NCBI GenBank assembly: GCA_910584645.1
Contig: CAJUAU010000005.1
Location: forward strand, 1-64,000
DNA: 64,000 bases
Source of the DNA: an uncultured Eubacterium sp.
Lineage (GTDB): Bacteria; Bacillota; Clostridia; Lachnospirales; Lachnospiraceae
Direction of reading: 5' to 3'
In this document: piece after piece, positions 41,141 to 51,232 of the stretch
Numbering within the stretch: the first letter of the stretch is position 1
Layout of the letters: each line of letters opens with the position of its first letter
Made by a program: the position numbers and the translations under genes
Notes under the pieces: model-generated
What the model was told of the DNA's origin: nothing
Databases searched by the model: none
What the model saw: only the letters and a program-made list of their open reading frames with translations

Positions 41141-42211
41141 ATGCAGGATCTGGGCAATAAACTGCTGCTTTATCTGGCTGGCTGTTATATTATCTGGTGC
41201 CTGGGTGTGGACGGTCAGGCGGTCATCGTTGTCACCCTGTCCCTGCTTTTGAGCTGCCTGTGCAGCGTTTTTAAAGATTCCGGGATCTGCGATATACTGA
41301 TACTGCTGTTTTCCCTTTTATGCTTTATCGTCCCAGATTCTTCCTCCTATCTTCCCCTTCTTATATACGATGCCCTATACCGCCGTCAGAGGCTTCCGCT
41401 GGCGTCAGGTGCTCTCGCCGGGATCTGTGCCCTTTCACGGCTTCCGGCCCCGCTTCTCTTTCCGTATCTGCTGCTTTTCTCCTTCAGTTTCTTACTCGCC
41501 GGATATTCCAGAAAAAATCAAGGTCTTCTGCGGGAGCTTCACCTCATAAGGGACCGGAGCACCGAGGCTGAGATCCATCTGAAAGAACGCAGCCAGGCGC
41601 TGATCCAAAAACAGAATTCAGAGATCCGCGCAGCGACGCTTTCTGAACGCAACCGTATCGCCAGAGAGATCCATGATAATGTGGGGCACATGCTGACCCG
41701 TTCCATCTTACAGACCGGCGCCCTCAAAGTCATCAACCGGGATCCGGCGCTGGAAGAACCTCTGGATACACTGAAGGACACATTAAATACTGCCATGACC
41801 AGCATCCGCACCAGCGTCCATGACCTCCACGATGAATCCATTGACCTTCAGGGCGTTTTGCAGGAGATCGTATCTTCTGACCCGGAACTATCGCTCCATC
41901 TGGAATATGATGTGGAGCGGGAACTGCCCAGAGATATAAAATACGCATTTATTTCCATTGTCAAAGAGGCAGTCAATAACATCCACAAACACAGCAGCGG
42001 CGATTCCGGCAGGATTATTGTAAGGGAACACCCCGGATTTTATATGCTGCAGATCCGCGATAATGGTACTCCGGAAAACCTGCCGTCTGCTACGGACGGC
42101 ATCGGGCTGTCCGGAATCCGGGACCGGGTGCAGTCCCTGGGGGGAACCCTCCGGATCAATACCACACATGGGTTTTTATTAAACATTTCAATCACAAAAG
42201 GAGCCAGATAA
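41141..42211 (+). CDS. NarL-family sensor histidine kinase (356 aa)
   Basis: The ATG at 41141 has AGGAGG upstream. About five membrane helices (residues 8-122) carry almost no external domain, an intramembrane-sensing layout as in LiaS or DesK. HisKA_3 has phospho-acceptor His178 in IAREIHDNVGHML, followed by a HATPase with KEAVNNIHKHS and GIGLSGIRDRV. It is followed 52 bp later by its response regulator. It likely senses the exported compound or membrane stress and controls the divergent exporter. Confidence 0.9.
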   Translation: MQDLGNKLLLYLAGCYIIWCLGVDGQAVIVVTLSLLLSCLCSVFKDSGICDILILLFSLLCFIVPDSSSYLPLLIYDALYRRQRLPLASGALAGICALSRLPAPLLFPYLLLFSFSFLLAGYSRKNQGLLRELHLIRDRSTEAEIHLKERSQALIQKQNSEIRAATLSERNRIAREIHDNVGHMLTRSILQTGALKVINRDPALEEPLDTLKDTLNTAMTSIRTSVHDLHDESIDLQGVLQEIVSSDPELSLHLEYDVERELPRDIKYAFISIVKEAVNNIHKHSSGDSGRIIVREHPGFYMLQIRDNGTPENLPSATDGIGLSGIRDRVQSLGGTLRINTTHGFLLNISITKGAR

Positions 42212-42263
42212 GATGTGAAAACTCTGGCAACGATATTTTACTATGTTAAATGGGGGATTCTTT

Positions 42264-42896
42264 ATGAAGGTTCTAATTATTGATGACGACAAACTCGTCT
42301 CACTTTCTCTGAAAACAATACTGGAAGCCAGTAGACAGGTAGAGATCGCTGGGATCGGAAGCAGCGGTGCAGAAGCCGTCAAGCTGTATGATTCACTGGC
42401 TCCGGACATCCTTCTCATGGATATCCGCATGGAGGGCATGACCGGACTGGAAGCAGGAGTGCATATCCTGTCAGCACATCCAGAGGCTAAAATTTTATTT
42501 CTGACCACCTTTTCTGATGATGAATACATCGTAAAAGCGTTAAAAATGGGGGCAAAAGGGTATATACTCAAGCAGAATTTTGAGAGTATCCTTCCAGCGC
42601 TTCTCGCAGTAGAGGGAGGGCAGAATGTATTTGGCGATGAAATCACTGGCAGGCTTCCCAGTCTTATGGGCACGCCTGCCAGTGGTCCGGACTATAAAAA
42701 ATATGATCTCTCCGATAGGGAACAAAAGCTGATCTCACTGGTAGCAGAAGGCCTGAACAACCGGGAGATCGCAGAAAAGCTATATCTCAGCGAGGGTACG
42801 GTCCGCAACTATCTAAGCAGTATTCTGGAAAAGCTGGAACTGCGGGACCGGACCCAGCTGGCTGTATTTTATTATAGAGGAGACAACTGGTCATAA
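42264..42896 (+). CDS. NarL/LuxR-type response regulator (210 aa)
   Basis: The ATG at 42264 follows GGGGG. Receiver domain with Asp8-Asp9 and phospho-acceptor Asp53 (LLMDIRMEGMTG). The LuxR HTH is at about 148-205 (LSDREQKLISLVAEGLNNRE, then LYLSEGTVRNYLSSILEKL). Partner of the kinase just upstream. Its 3' end overlaps the convergent zinc-ribbon gene by 25 bp. Confidence 0.93.
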   Translation: MKVLIIDDDKLVSLSLKTILEASRQVEIAGIGSSGAEAVKLYDSLAPDILLMDIRMEGMTGLEAGVHILSAHPEAKILFLTTFSDDEYIVKALKMGAKGYILKQNFESILPALLAVEGGQNVFGDEITGRLPSLMGTPASGPDYKKYDLSDREQKLISLVAEGLNNREIAEKLYLSEGTVRNYLSSILEKLELRDRTQLAVFYYRGDNWS

Positions 42897-44716
42897 TCCT
42901 CCGGATCAACATCTTCTGTATAAAAATCCTCCAGATCGTTTTCTTTCAAGTCATACTCAGCATAAGGATCAATAGTATTTTGTTCTATGAAAGATTCAAT
43001 CAATTTTATATAGGCACTCAGATCCACACCGCATTTTTCCTTAATGCCCGCCAGAATTTTCTCTGGATCCGCCTCTTTGTTATATGCTTCCATGGCATCA
43101 TCATCTGAGGCATCGCAGAATTCATCTCCCTCACCGGGCTTCTTGATCTCCGGTACATCCTTCTGATCCGAGAGAACCGTGAGGGTGGCAAGCTTGTCGC
43201 CGCCACATAGGACAGAGATGGAACTGTTCTCATTCTCTTTATCTCCTTTGGAATCAAACTGAAGCGAATAACTGCTGAAAGTTGTACCGGAACTGGAAAG
43301 GGTAATACTTCCATTCATATACCCCTGCGCCAGCATATCTTCATCCACATCTGTCACCTTTATGGTCACCAGATCCTTTGTGCTCACGATATTCTCCTCA
43401 GATGGGTTGATGGATTCATCAAGGCTCACTTTATATTCCCCGGAAATCTTTCCCCCATTACAGATTCCTTTGCCGATAACGCTGACATAAGTCACACCAT
43501 TGAAGGCAAAGGATAATTCCGTACCAATCTCTGAGCCGTTCTCCGGCTGAATAAAGGTCATCTTAAATGTCTCGCCATCTTTTGACTTGAGATTGATCAC
43601 ACGCCCTGCGATCTTTCCGTCACCATCCACATACACATCCATGACCATCTGAAGGTCTTCATCCGTCACCTCACCTTCCTGTGAATTTAAATCATCTATT
43701 TCTTCCTGCAGGCTTTTTGAGAACGAATCGTATGCACCTTCACCAAACTTATCTGCCATGGCTTTGATATTTGGATCTTCTTTCATGTTATTCATCATAT
43801 CTTTAAGGACAGCAAAAAGCTCTTTACCCTTACAGGTTACAGTAAATTTTGTATAGTTCCCCTTTACCTCGCCTGCCTCCAGCTCCCCGGAGGATTTTTC
43901 CACAGAATCCATGCTGCGGATGGCAATATCAGAATAAGTGACCAGCAGGTTCCTCATATTCTCAGGTTCAGGTAAATAAGACAATCCCCCATTAAGAAAC
44001 ACATTTCCGCCGCCCAGATTGGAATTTTTTAGTAATTTCAGACTTTCCGAAAAATCTATATATTTTGAAGAAATCTCCGGAATCTGCACATATCCCTCGC
44101 TATTAGCCATATCAACATACATATCCAGGGTGATCACATCCTGACCGTTGATGCAGCCCCGGATCCGGCTTTGCGAAACGCCGCCACTCCTTTTCCTGCT
44201 TACCACAAGCCCTGCATCATTCAGAGCAGAAAAATCTGTCCCTGTCATTGACAGCATCGTCTTAAGGGTCTGCCCCAGCTCCAGCTTGTATGTTGTATTT
44301 TCCTTCCACTCATCCGCACATAAACGGTCATAATATGCCTTGTACCGGTTGGAAAAAACCTCCGTCCCGGCATCCCGGTTCTTAGTCTCCACATACTGAT
44401 AATATTCTGCTGTACTGCTGAAATTCCTCTTAATAAAATTAGCGATCTGGGCATGGGCAGTGACTCCGATCCCAATGAGCAGCACAAGTACTGCCGCCGC
44501 CACGATCCCCGCAGTCTTCTTTCTCTTCCTCTTCTCTGGCAGCTTAACATCCGCTTCCCGTCCCGCAGCTTCAAACTCAAAATATGCCTTATCTTCTGCT
44601 TCCTCTGTCCCTTTTTCTTCTGGAACTTCGGACATCTGGGACTCCACCTTCTGACCGCACACCGGACAGAAACTTTCTCCCTCTGGCACCTCGCTGTTAC
44701 AATTCTTACAGATCAA
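42872..44716 (-). CDS. Zinc-ribbon single-span membrane protein of unknown function (614 aa)
   Basis: The start is TTG (44714-44716), with AAGGAGGAG upstream. An N-terminal zinc ribbon has Cys3, Cys6, Cys18 and Cys21 (ICKNCNSEVPEGESFCPVCG). It is followed by an acidic linker, one membrane helix (about 67-90), and a large extracytoplasmic domain of about 520 residues, rich in Asp, Ser and Gly. The type is common in Lachnospiraceae and often annotated zinc-ribbon or DUF6583-like; I cannot give a function. It is convergent with the response regulator gene. Confidence 0.8.
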   Translation of the reverse strand: MICKNCNSEVPEGESFCPVCGQKVESQMSEVPEEKGTEEAEDKAYFEFEAAGREADVKLPEKRKRKKTAGIVAAAVLVLLIGIGVTAHAQIANFIKRNFSSTAEYYQYVETKNRDAGTEVFSNRYKAYYDRLCADEWKENTTYKLELGQTLKTMLSMTGTDFSALNDAGLVVSRKRSGGVSQSRIRGCINGQDVITLDMYVDMANSEGYVQIPEISSKYIDFSESLKLLKNSNLGGGNVFLNGGLSYLPEPENMRNLLVTYSDIAIRSMDSVEKSSGELEAGEVKGNYTKFTVTCKGKELFAVLKDMMNNMKEDPNIKAMADKFGEGAYDSFSKSLQEEIDDLNSQEGEVTDEDLQMVMDVYVDGDGKIAGRVINLKSKDGETFKMTFIQPENGSEIGTELSFAFNGVTYVSVIGKGICNGGKISGEYKVSLDESINPSEENIVSTKDLVTIKVTDVDEDMLAQGYMNGSITLSSSGTTFSSYSLQFDSKGDKENENSSISVLCGGDKLATLTVLSDQKDVPEIKKPGEGDEFCDASDDDAMEAYNKEADPEKILAGIKEKCGVDLSAYIKLIESFIEQNTIDPYAEYDLKENDLEDFYTEDVDPEDYDQLSPL

Positions 44717-44837
44717 TTATATCTCCTCCTTCGGTTTATCCAGTTCTTTTCATTATATGTAATCTTTTAACAATCGGATATAGCATTATTATATAGCATA
44801 CTATGAAAAAAAGCAACCAAATGGTAAGAGGCTGTTG

Positions 44838-44867
44838 TTGACCATATCTCAAGTACCATGTTATAAT
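44838..44867 (+). promoter_or_regulatory. Promoter of the soluble chemoreceptor gene
   Basis: TTGACC (44838-44843), 18 bases, TATAAT (44862-44867). The ATG is about 63 bp downstream, behind AGGAGG. Confidence 0.65.
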
Positions 44868-44929
44868 TCAAGTAAGGGTAAAACTACTGAACTACATGCA
44901 GAATACCAGAAAAGGAGGCAATACATAAC

Positions 44930-45748
44930 ATGAACGAAAAATTACAGTATCTCATCGATAATCTTGATATCATAGGCCAGTTGTATGACAAAGAACTGAT
45001 CCTGTCCGTTCTGGATAAAGACGGGATTGTGCAGGGGTTTTCACTGCCGCCAGGAATCCCGCCACAGTTCGAGGTTGGTTCCGTGTTTGATGATCCCAGT
45101 GGCATTTTTGATGAAGTAATCAGAACAGGAACTACGAAACACAATTATCTGCCGAAAGAAATCATGGGATTTCCCATAGAAGGAAACCTGGTCCCGGTTA
45201 AAGATAATGGAAAAGTGGTGGGCTGCATAATCTGTTCTTACTCTGTAGAAGGCAAAGAGAAGATTAAAGATATTGCTACAAGATTCCAGGACTCCATTCA
45301 GGAAATCGACGATTCGATCCAGGATGTTGTCAGTGGCATCGAAAATCTGTTCCATATGCTGACAAATATGAACAAGATGACTTCCGATGTAGAGAAAGAC
45401 GTCACAGAAGCGGCGGATGTTGTAAATAAGATCAGCAATAATGCCTCCCATTCCAATATACTTGCACTCAACGCTTCCATTGAGGCTGCGCGAAGCGGAG
45501 AAGCAGGCAGGGGATTCGCGGTTGTGGCTACACAGATGGGAAAACTGGCAGAAGACAGTGGGAGCTCTGCTACAGAAATAAAGAAAACTTTATCTGAGAT
45601 CGTTACCCATCTTGAAACCATCGTAGACTCCATTAAAGATGCGAACGATGTGGCAAAAAGCCATATAGACAGCATAAGTTCCATCCGAAACACACTGGAA
45701 CAGACGATTGATGTTGCCAAAGAGCTGGAAAGCGACATAAAATTATAA
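44930..45748 (+). CDS. Soluble methyl-accepting chemotaxis-type protein (272 aa)
   Basis: No membrane helix. The N-terminal sensor part (about 1-110) resembles a PAS/GAF-like fold with VLDKDGIVQGF and NLVPVKDNGKVVG segments. Residues about 125-272 are a methyl-accepting signalling coiled coil. Its hairpin tip NASHSNILALNASIEAARSGEAGRG lies near 180-204. (The tip is written here as adjacent blocks: NASHSNILALNAS and IEAARSGEAGRG.) The signalling arm is short for a full receptor. No che genes are near, so it may act as a cytoplasmic sensor coupled to arrays elsewhere. Confidence 0.85.
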   Translation: MNEKLQYLIDNLDIIGQLYDKELILSVLDKDGIVQGFSLPPGIPPQFEVGSVFDDPSGIFDEVIRTGTTKHNYLPKEIMGFPIEGNLVPVKDNGKVVGCIICSYSVEGKEKIKDIATRFQDSIQEIDDSIQDVVSGIENLFHMLTNMNKMTSDVEKDVTEAADVVNKISNNASHSNILALNASIEAARSGEAGRGFAVVATQMGKLAEDSGSSATEIKKTLSEIVTHLETIVDSIKDANDVAKSHIDSISSIRNTLEQTIDVAKELESDIKL

Positions 45749-45785
45749 GTCAATTCGAGCTAAACCAAGTCTTGGGAGGAATATT

Positions 45786-46469
45786 ATGAATAACCGGCTG
45801 CAGGCAGAACACATTCAAAAATCATACCGCCGGGGAAAGCATCCTGTTCTCCAGGATATCTCTTTTACTGCAGAGTCCGGTCAATGTATTGGGATCCTCG
45901 GCGCAAACGGGTGTGGAAAATCCACCTTGCTTTCCATCCTTGCCGGAGTCCAGCTGCCGGATTCTGGTACGTTGTACTGGAATGGCAGCCCCCTGGGAGA
46001 CCTTTCCAGAGATCAAAGTATCATTGGTTATGTTCCCCAGGAGAACCCGTTGATCGAGGAACTCTCCGCTTATGACAACCTGCGGTTGTGGTATTGTAAC
46101 AGCACCCTTGGCCTTGAAACCGCACTCCGGGATGGTGTGCTTGCCATGCTGGGCATACCAGACTTTCTGCATACCCGTGTCAGTCAGATGTCAGGCGGCA
46201 TGAAAAAAAGGCTGAGTATCGGGTGTGCGGTGTCAGACGATCCCCACATTCTTCTGCTGGATGAACCCGGTGCCGCCCTGGATCTCCTCTGTAAGGAGCG
46301 GATCAGCGTATATCTGAAGGAATGTAAGTCCCAGGGAAAGATCCTTCTTCTTGCCACTCATGAAGACAGGGAGATCGAACTTTGTGATAAGATCTATATC
46401 CTCAAAAATGGTGTTCTGACGGAACCGGATTATGACGGAAATATCCACCATCTGGCAGGACTTATCTGA
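45786..46469 (+). CDS. ABC transporter ATP-binding protein (227 aa)
   Basis: Walker A GILGANGCGKST (about 36-47), signature MSGGMKKRLS (about 137-146), Walker B LLLDEPGAALD, H-loop ATHEDRE. It is short and lacks a C-terminal extension. It starts 37 bp after the chemoreceptor gene and is followed by two ABC-2 permease genes, forming a second exporter in the window. Confidence 0.93.
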   Translation: MNNRLQAEHIQKSYRRGKHPVLQDISFTAESGQCIGILGANGCGKSTLLSILAGVQLPDSGTLYWNGSPLGDLSRDQSIIGYVPQENPLIEELSAYDNLRLWYCNSTLGLETALRDGVLAMLGIPDFLHTRVSQMSGGMKKRLSIGCAVSDDPHILLLDEPGAALDLLCKERISVYLKECKSQGKILLLATHEDREIELCDKIYILKNGVLTEPDYDGNIHHLAGLI

Positions 46470-46484
46470 AGGAACGAGACAAAT

Positions 46485-47723
46485 ATGAAGCGAATGCGGA
46501 TCTATTTTGAGTTAACATGCAAAACATGTTTCCAGGCAGTCCCTGGAATACTGGCTGGTGTTTTTGTCATCAGCCTGCTGCTGGGGGGACTTCTTTTTGT
46601 ATGCCATCAGAATCAGAAAGATACCAAAGCTTCTTCTGTACTGCACATCGGCATCGCCGCCCAGGAACAGGAGCCTTATCTGGACTGGATGATCTCCGCC
46701 ATCCAGAACATGCAGAGCCTGGAATTTAACTGCCAGTTCACAAAAATATCTCCTGAAGCAGCCGAAGAAAAACTTCTTCATAGGAAACTGGATGCCGTAT
46801 TTATCATCCCAAAAGACTACATCGCCTCTCTTATTCAGGGAAGCGAAAACCCCCTTATCATACGCTTTGGCACCTCAGATACAACCATTGCCGGCTTTCT
46901 TGTAAGACAGATCGGCGAGGCGGCTTCCCGCTTGATGATCAACACCCAGGCGGGGATCTATACCATGAAAGAAATATATAAAAAAGAAAATATTTCTGAT
47001 GCCGATTCTGATGAACTCTCCCTAAACTTGAAATACCTTGACACGATCCTCCGCAGGGACAAACTGATCTCCGTCGAAGAAGTTCCTGTAACAGGTGCTC
47101 CTTCCAGCAGTTCCACCCTGCTGTCCTCCGGCATCGTTCTTTTGATGTTATTTTGCGGTCTTGTATGTCCAGGCATTCTGCGCCCGGAACCCAGGAGCAT
47201 GCAGGAAAAATTGTTCCGCTGCGGCATCCGCCCCTTTCACCAGATCCTCCTCCGTTATCTGGCACTGGTATTGTTATTTTCCTGTCTGTATCTGATACTG
47301 TCCCTGGCATTTTCTATCTGGATATCCCTTTCCGGCGGACTGATCCCTGACCCGGCTCCTCAAAGCTTTGCCGGCTGGCTTTTCTGCTTCCTGCGGCTTT
47401 ATCCCTTGGTTTTTCCAGTGTGCGCCCTGATCCAGTTTGCCTATGGACTGATCCGGGATAAAATATTTAGCGTACTCTTTTTATTTTTTCTTATCGTCGT
47501 TACGGGGTATCTCTCCGGCTGCTTTTATCCACTATCCTGGCTGCCCCGGAGCATTCAGCAGCTATCCGCCTTCTTGCCGGTCCGCCATATGCTGGATTAT
47601 ACCAGCGGCTGTCTGTGCGGGAGCTGGTCTCTCTCTGCATTTTTATATATGAATCTTTATGGCGCCGGTCTGATCTTTGTCACCCTGGCGGTCCAGATCT
47701 GTGGCGGAAGGAGGATCAGATGA
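46485..47723 (+). CDS. ABC-2 type permease (412 aa)
   Basis: An N-terminal helix (about 18-40), an external domain (about 45-200), and a C-terminal block of about six helices (about 205-410). AAGGA precedes the ATG. The stop overlaps the next permease start as ATGA (47720-47723). Heterodimer with the following gene product is likely; cargo unknown. Confidence 0.87.
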   Translation: MKRMRIYFELTCKTCFQAVPGILAGVFVISLLLGGLLFVCHQNQKDTKASSVLHIGIAAQEQEPYLDWMISAIQNMQSLEFNCQFTKISPEAAEEKLLHRKLDAVFIIPKDYIASLIQGSENPLIIRFGTSDTTIAGFLVRQIGEAASRLMINTQAGIYTMKEIYKKENISDADSDELSLNLKYLDTILRRDKLISVEEVPVTGAPSSSSTLLSSGIVLLMLFCGLVCPGILRPEPRSMQEKLFRCGIRPFHQILLRYLALVLLFSCLYLILSLAFSIWISLSGGLIPDPAPQSFAGWLFCFLRLYPLVFPVCALIQFAYGLIRDKIFSVLFLFFLIVVTGYLSGCFYPLSWLPRSIQQLSAFLPVRHMLDYTSGCLCGSWSLSAFLYMNLYGAGLIFVTLAVQICGGRRIR

Positions 47724-48880
47724 AAAATTATCAAATATGGTTTCAGCTGATCCTGAAACGGCTGTTAAAAAATCCAATCTTCGTTCTTACTCTGCTCCTG
47801 ATCCCGGTCATGGTTCTTGGGATCCGCTTTAGTGCCGGAGCAGGAAGTTCCATGCTGAAGGTCGCCATCTATGTTCCAAAAGGTGATTCCAAATGTTTGG
47901 AACAGCAGCTTGCCCGGCGGCTGATCGAATCCTCCCAGAAGGCAGTTACTTTTTACATGACCGGATCAGAAAAAGATCTGCGTCTGGATGTGGCAGAGAG
48001 CCGGGCTGCCTGTGGCTATATTCTTCCAGAAGACCTGGACGCTTCTCTCAGGGAGTTCCCTGTTTCTGGAAAACCTTCCCTTAAAGCAGTGCGCCAGAAA
48101 GATGAATTCCAGACAAAGATCATAGATGAACTGGTCTTTAGCAGCATCTATGACAGGATGTCCTATGATATCCTGGATGAATTTATCCATAAAAAAACAG
48201 GGAAGAACCTCTCCCCTGAACAAAATAAAAATTTTCAGAAATACCAGAAAAGCCAGATATTTATTGAATACCAGTATGCCGACGGCAGCGCCAACCAAAT
48301 CCTTCAAAGGGGCCAGAATCCGCTGGTACTTCCTCTGCGGGGCATGACCGCTGTCCTTCTGCTGCTCTCCGGCATGACCGGCACCCTGTTCTGGTATCAT
48401 GATAAAAATAATAAATTATTTGTCAGACTTGCAAAAAGAGAACGGTATCCCATCCGTCTTCTCTATGTGGCAGCTCCGGTTCTTTTAGCCGGTCCCTGGG
48501 GACTTGCCGCTATATTTCTCACAGGGATCTCCTCTACTCCTGCCAGCGAACTCCTGGCAATGTTTCTCTATCTGCTGGACATCATCGTCTTTTGCAGCTT
48601 CCTACAGCTGCTCCTTCCCCGGAAGGAGTGGATATTTGCCGCTATCCCTGTCTTCGCAGCAGGAAGTCTGATCGTGTCGCCTGTTTTTACCGACCTTACC
48701 CTGCTGTTTCCATCTCTGAAATATGCCCGTCTGTTTACCCCGGTCAGCTGGTATCTGGAGGGCATGCACAGCAACAGCGGCAGGCTTCTTATGCTGGTAC
48801 CTGTATTTGTACTTCCTGTATTGGAAATCCTCCTGCACAGGGTATATCTATGGTTTCACGTCAATGAGGACGTACTCTGA
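47720..48880 (+). CDS. ABC-2 type permease (386 aa)
   Basis: I start at 47720, where AAGGAGGATCAG precedes the ATG and the upstream stop overlaps it. The layout is the same as its partner: one N-terminal helix, an external domain with many charged residues, and about six C-terminal helices. Its 3' end overlaps the convergent metallophosphoesterase gene by 33 bp. Confidence 0.87.
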   Translation: MKNYQIWFQLILKRLLKNPIFVLTLLLIPVMVLGIRFSAGAGSSMLKVAIYVPKGDSKCLEQQLARRLIESSQKAVTFYMTGSEKDLRLDVAESRAACGYILPEDLDASLREFPVSGKPSLKAVRQKDEFQTKIIDELVFSSIYDRMSYDILDEFIHKKTGKNLSPEQNKNFQKYQKSQIFIEYQYADGSANQILQRGQNPLVLPLRGMTAVLLLLSGMTGTLFWYHDKNNKLFVRLAKRERYPIRLLYVAAPVLLAGPWGLAAIFLTGISSTPASELLAMFLYLLDIIVFCSFLQLLLPRKEWIFAAIPVFAAGSLIVSPVFTDLTLLFPSLKYARLFTPVSWYLEGMHSNSGRLLMLVPVFVLPVLEILLHRVYLWFHVNEDVL

Positions 48881-49957
48881 ATGGCCTCCCGTCCGCACTG
48901 CATAGCCCCACCCGGCGATACCGGAACTAACGATGGCATGGAAGTCCTCTATATTTTTTATTCCATAATTCATCTCGTTGATCCCAAAAAGTTCTGCCAG
49001 TTGCCCCGTAGGCCAGATCTGCCCCGCATGGGTATGCCCCGAAAGCTGCAGATCCACCCCGGCGTCTGCATTTTCTTCCAGCTCCACCGGCCGGTGGTCA
49101 AGGACGATCTTGTAAGAACCGGGTTCCAGTTCCGCTGCCAGTTTCTGAACGCTCTTCCGGTTCCGGTCCAAAGACTGTTCCATCCGTCCGATAACTGCCA
49201 GCTCAGGTGAAACCTGCACTGCCTCATCCTCCAGCACCCGGATCCGGCTGCCGTTAAGCACACGGCGAAGTTCCTCCATACTGTATTCTGCCTGTGCTGA
49301 ATAATGATTGGGATCATGGTTCCCCCAGACATAGTACACACCGTACTTTGCATCAATATTCCCCAAGACAGTGGCAGCTTCCTCCATCATTGACTTTTCT
49401 GTTCTCTCATCAAAGATATCTCCTGTAAGAAAAACGATATCCGGATCCTTCGCCTGAATTCTTTCACAATATCCGCAAAGTTCCTCCACTCCCATCGTCG
49501 TTCCCATATGTAGATCTGAGATCTGGGCAATTCTCAGCCCTTCTCCCGATATCTTTTCAGACTGCAGCGTATAAGTGGTCTCTTTCACCTGATGAATATT
49601 AAAATAGCCATATGTAAAAAGTATGCTGACAACCAGAACAGGGATGATCCCGCTTTTATGGACCACATTCCATATCCGCACCCCTTTATTTTCCTTCAAA
49701 TACCTTTTAAGGAGCCGGTGAACCCCATCCAGCAATAACGAACACAGGACAAAATAAAGCACCGCCACAGCTCCCACATCATAAACCCGCCACCCTGCCG
49801 CTGCACATGCCGCAGCAAAGACCACAGAAATGATCTTATCCGCCTTTTTACTCCGTTTTACGCGAAACAGCGATAAGAGCCGTTTCATAAAATGATACAG
49901 ATAAATCCCCACAGGGATATAGATGACCGCCGGCATCAGATAAAACAAGATCCTCAT
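48848..49957 (-). CDS. Membrane-anchored metallophosphoesterase (369 aa)
   Basis: N-terminal membrane helices (about 1-25, 42-60, 65-80, 105-125) are followed by a calcineurin-like phosphoesterase domain. The motifs are AQISDLHMG, LTGDIFDE, WGNHDPNH and SGHTHAGQ, the full metal-binding set of the YkuE-type family. GGAGG precedes the ATG. Relatives cleave lipid-linked phosphates or related esters at the membrane; the substrate here is not known. The stretch 49958-50182 behind it shows only short GC-rich repeats. Confidence 0.93.
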   Translation of the reverse strand: MRILFYLMPAVIYIPVGIYLYHFMKRLLSLFRVKRSKKADKIISVVFAAACAAAGWRVYDVGAVAVLYFVLCSLLLDGVHRLLKRYLKENKGVRIWNVVHKSGIIPVLVVSILFTYGYFNIHQVKETTYTLQSEKISGEGLRIAQISDLHMGTTMGVEELCGYCERIQAKDPDIVFLTGDIFDERTEKSMMEEAATVLGNIDAKYGVYYVWGNHDPNHYSAQAEYSMEELRRVLNGSRIRVLEDEAVQVSPELAVIGRMEQSLDRNRKSVQKLAAELEPGSYKIVLDHRPVELEENADAGVDLQLSGHTHAGQIWPTGQLAELFGINEMNYGIKNIEDFHAIVSSGIAGWGYAVRTGGHSEYVLIDVKP

Positions 49958-50182
49958 TTGCGCGAACCTCCATTATTTTTTAGCCCGGCGGCACGAATTA
50001 GAATCCCGTTTTAGGTTTATACCGCCTGGCTGCTCCCCCTATCATAACATCTGTAGCCGGCTCCAGGGCAAGCTTTTTTTGAAAATTCACAAAATCTACA
50101 CATTTTCAGACATGCCGCCACAGGCGGTACAAACAATTCCATGTCTAAAAACACTGGGCTGTCGCTGCTGCGGATCTCTGGC

Positions 50183-50632
50183 CTAAAAGTCCTGATTTAG
50201 TATCGGCACCCCGAAATACACAACACTTTTATCTTCATTTTCATCATAAGTGATCGCCACATTCATGTTGATCATCTTTCCGTTTACCCGCTTCACCATA
50301 TTGATGCCATTGGTATAGCCATAGGCAACATAGTACCCTTTTGTCTCCTGTTCCATGATGCTTCCTCCGCCCTCGTAACCAAACAGGCTCTGCGCCATTC
50401 TCTGTTTCTCTTCCGTGGACAGCCTCCCGGGCAGTTTTCCCATGATCCAGCCGCCCTCCTGGCAGATCTCGGGAAGCTCCCCGCTCTGCGCGGCGATGGC
50501 AAGCTGATTTCTGGCAAATGCCTGGGTCATATCATTTCGGTTTACATATGCTTTTGTCAATATAATCTGGGCAAACACCACGATCCAGAGTGTACAGACC
50601 ACAGATATCATAATTTTTATTTTTCTACTCAT
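50183..50632 (-). CDS. YwmB-like protein with an N-terminal membrane segment (149 aa)
   Basis: I start at 50632 because GGGAG lies upstream and a single hydrophobic helix follows (about residues 5-27). The rest is a small domain with GKLPGRLSTEEKQRMAQSL and a strand-rich end (VVYFGVPILN). It resembles the YwmB (TATA-box-binding-protein-like fold) family found in sporulating Firmicutes, but the match is moderate. It is probably exported and membrane-tethered. Confidence 0.65.
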   Translation of the reverse strand: MSRKIKIMISVVCTLWIVVFAQIILTKAYVNRNDMTQAFARNQLAIAAQSGELPEICQEGGWIMGKLPGRLSTEEKQRMAQSLFGYEGGGSIMEQETKGYYVAYGYTNGINMVKRVNGKMINMNVAITYDENEDKSVVYFGVPILNQDF

Positions 50633-50753
50633 ACGCTTCTCCCTTCTCGTCCGAAGGCAATACCGGACGAACAAAAACCTTTTAGGTTTCTTTGGGAAAA
50701 GTATGTCCATTTTCTTCAAAATTATACCAGACAAACATTAGGATATTTCTGTT

Positions 50754-50996
50754 TTATGAGACTAACTTTCCCAAATTATACAATTCATCCGGACATATAT
50801 CCTGTCCATCCGGCCATACGATGGTATATCCATCCGTAGCAACACGTTTGAAATATTCAAAAGAACGCAGTTGTCCATACCATTCACCTTTTATATATGG
50901 TTCAACATCAAAACTTTTTTTTTCACCATTATCAAATTCAACCAATATTTGATAGGCACAAATTACTTCTACATGAATTGCAGTTGGTCTTAACAT
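50754..50996 (-). CDS. DUF2442 domain protein (80 aa)
   Basis: A short, soluble protein with the DUF2442 pattern: an L-V-E-F-D-N-G-E-K-K-type strand pair (D-V-E-P), FEYFKRVATDGYTIVW and a final WPDGQDICPDELY block. These proteins often pair with a DUF4160 toxin-like partner; no such gene is seen here. GGGGGG precedes the ATG. Confidence 0.8.
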   Translation of the reverse strand: MLRPTAIHVEVICAYQILVEFDNGEKKSFDVEPYIKGEWYGQLRSFEYFKRVATDGYTIVWPDGQDICPDELYNLGKLVS

Positions 50997-51094
50997 AATA
51001 ATCCCCCCATCATTTAACGCAATGAATCGATTTTAGCCACTCCAATAAAGAGGTTTTTAGTAATTTTCACATAGTGCGCACTTCCACTTCCTAT

Positions 51095-51232
51095 TCAGTG
51101 GCAGCCGCCACTGCAGTTTTTGCAGTCGCAGCCACACTGCAGGGATTTTCCCTGCTTTTTATCCCGGACCATACTTCTCACAGCAAGTATGACTCCGATC
51201 ACAACAACGGTGAGTACTATCGCTGTGCCCAT
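51095..51232 (-). CDS. FeoB-associated Cys-rich membrane protein (45 aa)
   Basis: A very short protein: one membrane helix (about residues 3-19), then a basic stretch and a Cys-rich tail (CGCDCKNCSGGC). It overlaps the feoB stop by 16 bases in the same transcript direction. Small Cys-rich proteins of this kind accompany feoB in many Firmicutes and may relay iron or act as FeoC-like partners. It is too short for usual gene calling. Confidence 0.85.
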   Translation of the reverse strand: MGTAIVLTVVVIGVILAVRSMVRDKKQGKSLQCGCDCKNCSGGCH